Assembly (NCBI GenBank): GCA_022376515.1
Contig: WTXI01000004.1
Location: forward strand, 1,054,001-1,118,000
DNA: 64,000 nucleotides
Direction: 5' to 3'
Origin: Lactifluus volemus
Lineage: Eukaryota > Basidiomycota > Agaricomycetes > Russulales > Russulaceae
Both the position numbers and the translations under genes were made by a program. Positions 55,311-64,000 of the stretch are shown here, piece by piece (the stretch's first letter is position 1; each line of letters starts with the position of its first letter). The notes under the pieces were generated by a model. That model ran no database searches. It was not told where the DNA came from and saw only the letters and a program-made list of their open reading frames with translations.

Positions 55311-56149
55311 TGTCTCCCTACTGTGTCTACAGACGCCAGTGAGCGGTCGTTATTCTGTTGTAAGGGTGGTTAACCATATATCCTGCTTTCTCCCAGACTT
55401 CTTATCCCGGCTTGGATGCCAAACTCGATGTCCATGTGCGTGTGGCAGGTTAGCACCGGGGCACCCAGCAGTAAGCCCAGCAGGCAGACCGTAGACGAGT
55501 GGGGCTGTAATGTTACAGCATAATATCTATTTCTCGAAAACCATGTCAGAGACGTCGGGCTGGCATCACCTTTCTGTGCGACCTCTGACCGTCAGTCGGG
55601 GTTGCGCTATCTTGTGATACGAAGGCTGACCGGATCCTGGCTGTTCGGGTTCTCCGATCATATCCGATCATCGCCATGCTAATTCATGCATCACCCTTCA
55701 TGTGGACTAGTTGGGTCTACGACAAACCATGTTGGGGTTGAAGCGTTGAAGCTCATGCTCTCTTGATATCGAAGCACACGCAGATTTGTGTAGTCCTGTG
55801 GTGGGGCTTCAGTTCATGTATGGGTCAAGTGACCAATCGGTCGTGTCACGGCACACAGAATCTTATGTGGGCCTGTGTTGCTATTTTCCTGGTAATCGGC
55901 GAATCGACTGAAGCTTTCGGATGCCGTTCAACCAGTGCGCTCCTTTCGGTGTCTTCTGGCTTTTTTACAATGTCCGCCTGACTCGGGTCTCATCCATTTG
56001 CACCTCTCGACCCCAAGATCACGCGGCCGTTATTCACATACAAAGTCTATTCCTTTTTAGCTTCAAGTTCCCATGATTTGGATCTGCATACGCTATGGGC
56101 ACTAAATTGTGGTAAAGTCTGGTTGCAGTGGTTCTTACACCAATTTTAG
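55311..56149. repeat. Spacer block delta, copy 3
   Basis: Closely similar to 50660-51330, including 'gcacacgcagatttgtgtagtcctgtgg' and 'gaatcgactgaagctttcggatgccgt'. No gene is supported. Confidence 0.55.
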
Positions 56150-56850
56150 GCTGATATGATCTCTGTCCAGCCTTTCGTTGCCCATTCATCGATCAATTCC
56201 TTCCCCAAGCAGACCAATGGCTAGTCATGTCGACCTAACTGACCATGCACCCCCAGGGAACAGGTAATTCTCGCGGCCCCTTCTGTTGCTACACATGTGG
56301 TCAGCCTTTCTTTCTCCCTCGCCGTAACCTTTTCTCTTCGAATGTCAGACTTTTTTTAACTTAACGTTCCCCCGTTCTCTCCAGATCTTCGTAGGTCTGT
56401 TGGGCCACCCCGAAAAATGTCAAGATTAGCCAGCTGTTTGGCGTCAATGGCACCCTAACCCTCGACTGGGGTCCAGTAACCTACCGGGCTCGTCCCTCCC
56501 CTCCTGTTGGCCTTTCTTGCCCATGGCGTCCTCTCATCTCTTCGACAACAAAGGAGTCCCTACGATATCTCACGGATTATCAATGCCGATTCTTCACTCA
56601 ATCTCGAGACATACAAGGCATACAGCCCTCACTTCCCTTCTTCGACCTTTGCCATTGCTCGTTCGCATTGATCGTCGTGTACAGGGAGGTTCAAGATTTG
56701 TGGTAACTCTTCATCTTCGGTGCGTGCACCAATTGTTCTGTCCTATTTCGTCTGTGCTAACGTGCTTTTCAATGACCATGTTAGTGCTCGGTATCGTCGC
56801 CACCCAAGTGTTGGACACCCAGTCTGATCGTGTAAGTGTTTCTTGTTGGA
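56150..56850 (+). pseudogene. OPT relic r8
   Basis: Co-linear with 25490-26170: 'ccattcatcgatcaattccttccc..agcagaccaatggctagtcatgtcgacc' (QW.VMST exon), 'gttgggccaccccgaaaaatgtcaagat' and 'ggattatcaatgccgattcttcactcaatctcgagacatac' (SRIINADSSLNLETY), then LGIVATQVLDTQ. It ends abruptly at 'cagtctgatcgtgtaagtg', joining the spacer found after relic r4 at 27020, so about 800 bp was deleted here relative to r4. Confidence 0.6.
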
Positions 56851-57429
56851 AAGGTTATTGATCATGGGACTACATGTCCGCGGGTGGTAATGAGCTGCCG
56901 TTCATTGTCGCAAGGTGGCTGAACCATATGTTCTGCTCTCTATCGCCTTCTTCCCATATCGACTTGGATGCGAAACACGACTTGCCTTATTCTGTTCAGG
57001 TTCGTTGTAGCCAGACGAGCGGGGTTTTAGCGTTGCTATACTATTTTCAAAAACTTTCTGATGGAGCTAAAAACCCCAAGCCCCTCTCGAATTCACTCTA
57101 TCCTCGGATCATCCCAGTTTCAAGGTACAATGATGCAACTAGTGATTTAACTGATTTCCCACAAATTGTACTTCGAATTTCCGTGACGGCAACTCATGGT
57201 GACGCCGAGTAGCATTGTATTGACGTAGCGGTATCAATACATTATCATCCTTTGATCGCATCTCTGAGTCCTCGGACCGTGGCAGAGTCAAATAAGTAAT
57301 TATTGAGTAACTAAGTATGCTTTCCTTCACGTACGGACCAGCCACACAAATGTAACTACCATGGCGTTGTATTTCCCACATCTAAAGATACCGTTAATAT
57401 CGACATATGTACAAGTTACTCACTATTGC
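56851..57429. other. Spacer shared with 27020-27690
   Basis: Same landmarks as 26976-27699. No gene is supported. Confidence 0.45.
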
Positions 57430-57800
57430 CATGAGCAAAGGTTAACCAGCCAGAGTGACAAAGACAGAAACGCAGGCCTCGTCTGCTCCCAATCCAGGAT
57501 GGCATGCCGTTGTGCGATGTCACGAAGTGCCGTCACGATGGGGGGTCGACGATAGCTTCCCCCACGGGAACAGAGCAAAGTCGCTTCGATTGCGATGACA
57601 GCAGCGATATCTTGGAGGCCCTTGATTGGCCAGAGGCTTGCCGTGCCCACTGTAGCTCGACCGATGTGTCGGGGTCCGTGAACAGGATGTGTGTGATGGT
57701 TTCGCATATCGCCCGACACGCTTCGTGGCGATCTGGGATCTGACAATAGGCTGGTCAGCTGTATATATCGTAACTGTGAGGGTAGGGGAAGTGGTAAGAG
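57430..57800 (-). pseudogene. Gene Y copy 3
   Basis: The minus-strand open frame 57423-57806 includes ASLWPIKGLQDIAAVIAIEATLL and RHAILDWEQTRPAFLSLSLW. In the adjacent frame lies ICETITHILFTDPDTSVELQW (about 57655-57720). Together these match gene Y at 27700-28110. Unknown function. Confidence 0.38.
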
Positions 57801-58519
57801 CTCCATAGCTGTGGTACCCTAAGAGTGGACCGTGACTCGGATGTGCATACCCTATTTAGAATGTCCACCTTTCTTCTATTCCTGCTATCATACTAGGGCC
57901 GCCTAAAGCTGTGGTCAGGTGGGGGAAGCGGAAAACTAAAACACCACTTTTTGATGGGCACTCCGAGTCGACGGACAGTCGGGGGTTGCGTAAGAGTCTG
58001 GCACTGGTCTTTTCCACTTCCCAGTACCATTTTGGGACAGGAGGGGCGAGGATACCAGATTCCTACGCTCCTGCTGTTGTCATTAAAGACAAGGGGTCAA
58101 GTAGCCTCACCCGAATCTGGATGACTCGGAGAGGTGAAGCTTGGTGAAATTGGTGACGAGCCCCGGCTCTGTCCATCCGACCACGTCGGATTTCTCAGCC
58201 CATGCTTCTTTTTCTTGTGAACCAAGAACTAGTTACAACGTGATTGGATAGAACGACAACTCGACATTAAATCTTGGCACTTAGCGATAGTAGTACCTCG
58301 CCGTCCACATGCTATTTCAGAAAATGATAACTAAGTTCCTAACAGCAGTACCTAACAGCTGAAGTGGACCTGACAGCCCGGAACCCAAAGGAGGGACAAA
58401 ATGCTTTTACACACACCCCTGGTACGGGGTGGTGTGGGACTCATGTAGTGGTTGTGCTGTTTTCACTACCTACTAAAAAATCTGGTCTCGAGTTGTCAAG
58501 TTAGGACGTGATCTCCCGG
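57801..58519. other. Spacer shared with 28111-28906
   Basis: The same sequence as upstream of gene X copy 2, slightly shortened. No gene is supported. Confidence 0.5.
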
Positions 58520-59545
58520 TTATGGTATTGTTTGTCGCAGTTTGGTTCTCTCCATCGCGTGAGCATCTTTCAACTTATCATCCCACATCCCCGTTCAACC
58601 TGAGTCTATTCCTGGTAAGTTACCTGCGTGACACGCCGGAAACCCTGGCAAAACACTTCATCAATCCGCATTACAACCCCAATACAATACCCTTCTTTCC
58701 AAGCTTCTTTTCGCATTTATTCTCGCTCAATCGGGACCCCGACTCAAATGACTCATGGCCAGAAGCTAGTGATTCGTTTTTCCAATTTCTATAATCTTCG
58801 CCGTCACGCTGCTCACGGAGGTAATATCGCCTTACCCTGGAGTGACACGACATTTCTTTTACTCCTGGTCGGAGTACGCACTTCCCCGACGTTTTCAACG
58901 GTTAAGTTTAACCCTGGGGAGCTGGGCTCAGCTGGCAGCCACTGTAGGATAGATCGCCTGTGGTGGTGACCGGAAACTTTTCCAGTGAATGCAGTCGATG
59001 GTAATTCGCCCTACAACGTCCTACAAAGCAAATGCTCCTTTACCCCTCGCCTGTTTAGGAAACGTTCAAACACCATCGTTATTTCCCCCCCTCCGATGTT
59101 TGACCACAATCAACCATTGTCTAATTTCACGCAAGCGCACATCTTTAGCCCGTCTCGCTACCGAGAGTGGCGCTTGACAGGAAGGACTGCTGTGACTCGG
59201 CACATACTTGTATATGAGATCTCGACTCATTTTCGTTGGCCCAACCAAAGATGGGGAGATCTTCCCTTTTTACTGATTTATTCCTTCCGCCAAGCTGGGC
59301 GCCCTTACCGAGACGTTATGCCGATAGACTCGGAGGGACGATATTGGGCGTTCTCAGCTTCTTGCGAGTCAGCGCTATTCAGGATTCACGACTCCGAACT
59401 CTCGCCTTTATCATTACAATCTTGTCGACTTCTCTGCCCGCGGCCTCCCCGAGGAAATCGGTCGGTATCATGGCACCGCCCGGAGGCAATCAGCTTGAAT
59501 GCAATTTATTTAAATTCATCCGAGTCTGTATGGAGCCTGCGCTAG
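58520..59545 (+). pseudogene. Gene X copy 3, upstream of OPT-4
   Basis: This has the longest continuous 3' half: 58985-59545 is open for 186 codons with FDHNQPLSNFTQAHIFSPSRYREW, then HFRWPNQRWGDLPFLLIYSFRQ, then GRPYRDVMPIDSEGRYWAFSAS. After that the frame differs from the other copies. The 5' half (58628-58920) carries FSNFYNLRRHAAHGGNIALPW. Unknown function. The open frame runs up to the OPT-4 TATA box. Confidence 0.42.
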
Positions 59546-59553
59546 TATATAAA
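59546..59553 (+). promoter_or_regulatory. TATA box of OPT-4
   Basis: TATATAAA, 103 bp upstream of the ATG at 59656. Confidence 0.6.
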
Positions 59554-59655
59554 ACTTGTAAGCGGACAGTATATCTCTGTTGCATTTTTGTACCCCTCCT
59601 CCGTAGCTCAAGCCAATCATCGCTCCGACGTGTCGCAACTGCCGATCAGTTTATC

Positions 59656-62468
59656 ATGTCCCTCCGCGAAGACGACAAGTCCGTTGAGGCTGCCAGGTCT
59701 GATCCCGAGCATCTCGGGAGAGTTGATGTCAGTTCTATTTCCTTTTGTTGATCAGATTGGGCTCATCAGCTCGATCACGTTCAGGATCGCTCTCTCGATG
59801 GTTACGACGATCCTAACTTGGATCCCACTGCAACGATATTCCAAGATGAATCCCCGTATTTCGAAGTCCGGGCGGCTGTTGCCAACACGGACGATCCTAG
59901 GATGCCTTCGTCGACTCTTCGCGCCTGGACCATCGGTCTTTTTGGACTATGTTATTCCTGGAATCAATCAAGTCCTCGTCTGAGATACCCCACCGTCGAT
60001 TGTTTAGTTCGTGCTATATAGTCACCGAAAATTATTCCTGTACTGATTGATATGGGCAGATCTTCATCCTTTTCTCAGTCTCCCATGGGAAAAGCCTGGG
60101 CTCGTTATATGCCTAATGTTCTATCTTTGGCATCTCCCTCAACCCTGGACCATTCACAATAAAGAACACATAGTTACGTGGTCATGGTTAGGTTGCAGAT
60201 GGAGCCCATATGGTGTGGGTGTTATCAAATTTAGCAGTTATGTCAGCACTGTTTATGGTTATCTTATTCCACTTCTAGACTATGGTTACCCAAGTCCAGA
60301 GGGTCTTCTACAATCAGCACCCCAACTTATATGTATGTTTATCTCAGATGCCTCTTCCATTTCATCTATTGATAGGTTCTTTTCAAAATAGACCAGTGGT
60401 TGTTTTGTCATGTCAACCCAACTGATTGGCTCTCAATTGGTGGCATTTTGCCAACATGTCTTGTGCACCTACATCTATGATATGGCCTGGATCCTTCCCA
60501 ATTTGTGCAATCTTAACACATTGCACTCTCAGGACACAACAGGTTCTCTGGCATGTGATGGCATTTCCCAAATGCGTTTTTTTGACCTATGTCTTGATTG
60601 GCTACTTCTTGTACAGTCAGTTTCTACAATATGTTTCTTGCTTGCTAACTCAATCTCACAACTTGTATTACAGACTTCTTTCCTTCTTACCTCTTCACAG
60701 CACTCTCCTACTTTTCATGGGTATGCTGGATTGTCCTAACAATGTCAAGATCAACCAGTTGTTTGGTGTTACTCATGGCCTTGGCATGAGTGTTATAACC
60801 TTTGACTGGGGTCAAATTATTGCCTTCAAGCTCTCCACTCCCACCCCATGGTGGTCTGCTGCAAACACTGGTTTCTCAATCATTTTCTTCTACTGGTTTC
60901 TTCTCCCTATCCTCTATGTTAGTCTTTATTTCTATTTTCTCAAATTATTTTCTCACACTATATGCACATAGTATTCCAATGTTTGGTACAGCGCTTACCT
61001 ACCCTTGGTGTCCCACAAGTCTTGATAACACAGGAAGCCTTATATCTGTCCCAGATCATCAATGCAGATGGCTCCTTCAACCTTGAGGCATACCAGGCTT
61101 ACAGCCCTGTGTTCCTCCCCTTATCATTTGCCATGTGTTATGGCCTCTCATTTGCATCAATTGCTGCCCTCCTCACACACACTCTTTTGTACAACAGCAA
61201 AAAATCTGGATTAATGCTCGCTGTACCCTCAGAGAGCAGCCTGACATCCATGCTCGCCTCATGTCTGTTTACAAGCAGGTTCCTAATTGGTGGTATTCTC
61301 CATATTCTGTGTGTGCATCTTCACCAAGTCCCAAATGTGCATGTGTTTTAACATCTTTCACAGTGGTCACATTACATTTGGTGTCATTGTCATTGAGGTG
61401 TGGGACACACAACTCCCTATATGGGCTTTTGTACTTTCTCTCACCATTGGTAAGTTGGTTCAATGTTCATTTGTCTGCTTATTGAAATCTTTCAATTAGC
61501 ATTCATGTCACTGTCCCAATTGCATGATTTGGCAATGACAAATATTCCATTGAGCTTAATTTATCATAGAGCTCATAATTGGATATGCCCTGCCACACCA
61601 CCCAATAGCCATGATGATGTTCAAGACTTGGGGTATTATGGCCATGAAAAGGCATTGGATTCACCTTTTCTGAAAGTTGGCCATTACATGAAGGTCCCAC
61701 ACCGCCAATGTTCTTCTCCCTAGTCATTGGTACATTGTATCAAGCACTGTGCAGCTTGCTGTGCAAGCATGGATGTTCTCTCACATTGAGTTTTGTGCAG
61801 CCTAATCAAAAAGACAACTTCATCTGCCCTGGTACCAATACATTTGGCTCTGCATCCATCATTGTGAGTTCCCATTCTCGATGTCCTTTTTTCTCATTTG
61901 CTTATGTATTCCTAGTGGGGCGTCATTGGACCAAAGCATATATTTTCTCACGGCCAGCCCTACTATACCCTCTCTTCCTCTTTTTAGTGGGTGCCATTGC
62001 GCCACTTATACAGTGGACGTGTCACAAAAAGTTCAAGTTAACGTTTCTCAAGTATGTCAACTTCCCAGTCATCTTTGGTGTCGCCACATACATGCCACCT
62101 GCGACGCCATTTAACTACACATCTTGGGTGCTGGTCTGTTTCCTGTTCAACTACGTCATCCGTCGCCGCCACATCTTTTGGTGGTCAAAGTACAACTGTG
62201 GGTACCTTTCGTACTAGTAGCACCTGTTCATTTCTAATTATGTGTTCTCCTTTCTTCAGATTTGGTATCTATTGGACTAGATGCTGGTTATAGCCTCGGT
62301 ATTATCGTCATCGTCTTCGCTCTGCAATATCCGAAGAATGGAGCGATCGGACTGAACACCATTCAGCAATGGTGGGGTAATACCGTGTACACCAAAACAG
62401 CCGATTTCCGTGGTGTGCCATACAAGGAGATCCCGGATGGTGGAAAGTTTGGCCCGTCGAGTTGGTGA
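59656..62468 (+). pseudogene. OPT-4: full-length oligopeptide transporter gene with many single-base deletions
   Basis: The only long copy without a large insertion. The start MSLREDDKSVEAARSDPEH and exon 2 (SLDGYDDPNLDPTATIFQDESPYFEVRAAVANTDDPRMP) are open to about 59940. From there to about 61975 single bases are missing repeatedly relative to OPT-2 and OPT-3, e.g. in 'cctaatgttctatc', 'cacaataaagaac', 'aacttatatg' and 'ggctctcaattgg'. The last two exons (61975-62468) are open again and end FGPSSW. Substitutions are few, so either the gene decayed by deletion only or this stretch has uncorrected long-read errors. If corrected, it could be the one intact transporter of the window. Confidence 0.82.
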
Positions 62469-63440
62469 AGCACATGGTAAGAGATACCGTCGACTTTGTT
62501 CATGACCTTCCGATGACGCCGCAAACATAGGTGTGGCTCGTGCCGTCTCTCACCAAGCTTAGTCCAAGTTTCCGACTCTCAAGATATGATTTAGTCAAGT
62601 CTAGCCGATTCGAGGCGTACTGGAAAAGGTGTTGTGAATAGCGGGGAGAATTTGGTCTGTGAATTAGTATGTTCCTATGTTTGTGATACATCAGTGGCGA
62701 GAAAATAGCATTTTTTTGCGCCATCTCAGGGCCGTTGTCATGTCTTCTCTCGTCTAGCAATCAAACTATACTGTTCGGAAAGTTTCATCACTTACTCTAT
62801 CCCACACATCTTGGCGTGCCCTGCCCTGCTTCTACCAACTTCCGAGGTGAACTTAACAATCGCGCGCGTGTTTGGAACCAACGCCCAAACACTGTAGTAA
62901 CCCTTGTCCTTGCACGCCTGACCCTCCTCATGTGGCCTCAATTCCGCCACCCGCTTCAATCGTTGCGTCTCTGCCAAGGTCACCAGATTTGGCGAGTGCA
63001 GCGCCCCGAACCTAGGAAGCACCCGGGCGGCTGAAAGTGTAGATGATCGCTCGGCCCCCATCGTCCTAGTCGACGGGTTATTGATCAGTGTTGGTACTGT
63101 TATCTCGCCGGCTAGTATCAGCGCGTGAGCGCGACCTCGTTCCCACCAGCTGCTACCATAACGGTGCCTAGGTTTATCACAAGATAGAGTGAGAAAAGTC
63201 AGCGCTTAAGAACGCGCAGGCCCCGCTGCTCGGAAGCCGCTCCGGTTACGCACGTCTCTTTTGCGCTATTGTGCAGGCGTTGCCTCGGGAATTGGATGGG
63301 ATTGCTGGGTGGAGATTGAGATCACTCTCGGACTAAAAGACTCGTGCCTAGTCGGAGCGCAAGAGCTTGAAGATGCCCCACTGGCAGTCGTCGAGATCAT
63401 GGAATGGTGCTGTTGTACACGTTCATGCGTCCCCACCACC
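62469..63440. repeat. OPT 3' flank block A, copy after OPT-4 (shortened)
   Basis: Co-linear with 11529-12480 and 43158-44120, ending shortly after 'gttgtacacgttca', where OPT-relic sequence starts. Confidence 0.6.
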
Positions 63441-64000
63441 TCGCGTGATACAGTCTGTATTCAGATCAGTGTTTCTCTTCTCCATTGCCTTTCAAAAGTG
63501 TATGCTCTTGGGAGAGTTTTTGAAAGCTTTCCCGGTAACTCGACTAAAGTCCGAGAGGCGTGGCCCCGAGCATCTCATGAGAAGTAAGTCCTTGAATTTA
63601 TTTATTCGAGCTTACCGTTATTCAGAATAATGATCCCGTATCCCGAAGTCCGCTCCCGCCAACACTGGATCCCACGATTCCCGCATCAACTCCCCGCGTT
63701 GGGTACTGTACTTGGTCTCAATTGGGCCATACGCCTAGGGTACCGATGATTCCTGGTAATTATATCATGTCTGGTTTCAGTAGGTTTTACCGTCCGTTGC
63801 CTTCTATTTCCATTGATCGATGAATTTCTTTCCCTAACAGATCAGTGAGCCACTGGCTGCGAATTAGTGGCATCTGCAAACGTATCCAATCCCCGTCGCA
63901 CGATTTGCCAACTTGCCTACCAGCGCGCTATTCGATACCCGGGCAGTTGCAAGGGTGAGAGAAGCCGGCGCGAAATCTCGATGGATTGGAAAGCACGGAT
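63441..64000 (+). pseudogene. OPT relic r9 (N-terminal part, continues beyond window)
   Basis: Similar to relic r1 (3855-4620): 'ttgcctttcaaaagtgtatgctc', 'ccggtaactcgactaaagtccgagaggcgtgg', a degenerate EVR..ANT-type stretch at 63655, and 'cagatcagtg.g..agtggctgc.aat.agtggcatctgcaaa.gtatccaatccccgtcgca'. Thus the array continues to the right with the same order (flank, then old-type OPT relic) as seen after OPT-1. Confidence 0.55.

Noticed and set aside
1..64000. tRNA, rRNA or other structured RNA genes
   Set aside because: I looked for tRNA B-box-like (GGTTCGANNCC) and rRNA-like stretches on both strands and found none convincing.

Overview
This is a repeat-rich stretch of a filamentous fungal genome, most likely an agaricomycete basidiomycete. 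That assignment rests on multi-exon genes with 41-67 nt GT..AG introns, polyporopepsin-type aspartic proteases and a Tf1/sushi-type chromovirus; the sequence alone does not give a species. The host genes lie in a tandemly duplicated, decaying array built around one oligopeptide transporter (OPT family) gene. Four long OPT copies are present (1-2397, 7207-11528, 30020-43157, 59656-62468), with about ten shorter relics between them. The reconstructed gene has 11 exons and would encode about 767 residues. None of the copies in the window is intact: they carry single-base deletions, a nonsense codon, a 1.4 kb insertion and a 10 kb LTR retrotransposon.

Layout: OPT-1 (5' end outside the window), its 3' flank and a relic (1-5385); spacer and unidentified coding-like 'gene X' (5386-7075); OPT-2, split by a 1,439 bp insertion carrying a minus-strand 435-codon gene (7207-11528); flank blocks A, S and beta and an OPT relic (11529-15890); aspartic protease relic P1 (16053-17625, minus); a 1.2 kb insertion, a deleted 'mini-OPT', a solo-LTR-like element and a hydrolase fragment (17979-21470); another round of flank, relic, 'gene Y' and gene X (21776-29880); OPT-3 with the retrotransposon (30020-43157); flank, protease P2, a 385 bp TA-flanked MITE, a second mini-OPT, protease P3, gene Y and more relics (43158-59530); OPT-4 (59656-62468), its flank and a final OPT relic.

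The retrotransposon (31820-42085) has 578 bp LTRs, a perfect 5 bp target duplication, gag with a zinc knuckle, protease, RT, RNase H, integrase and chromodomain. Its primer site is complementary to its own predicted RNA 5' end (11 nt), as in Tf1 self-priming. It is dead: three catalytic aspartates read Asn, and there are two in-frame TGA codons, a solo-LTR-like insertion in RT and a 172 bp palindromic insertion upstream of gag. All four LTR-LTR differences are CpG to TpG/CpA transitions, and the Asp-to-Asn changes and both stops can be explained the same way, which points to decay of methylated CpG.

No gene in the window looks certainly functional. The best-preserved open frame is the 435-codon gene of the insertion inside OPT-2. 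Biologically this is a transporter/secreted-protease peptide-nutrition cluster that has been multiplied and is being eroded by transposons and mutation. Some single-base deletions, especially at 60000-62000, may be sequencing error.
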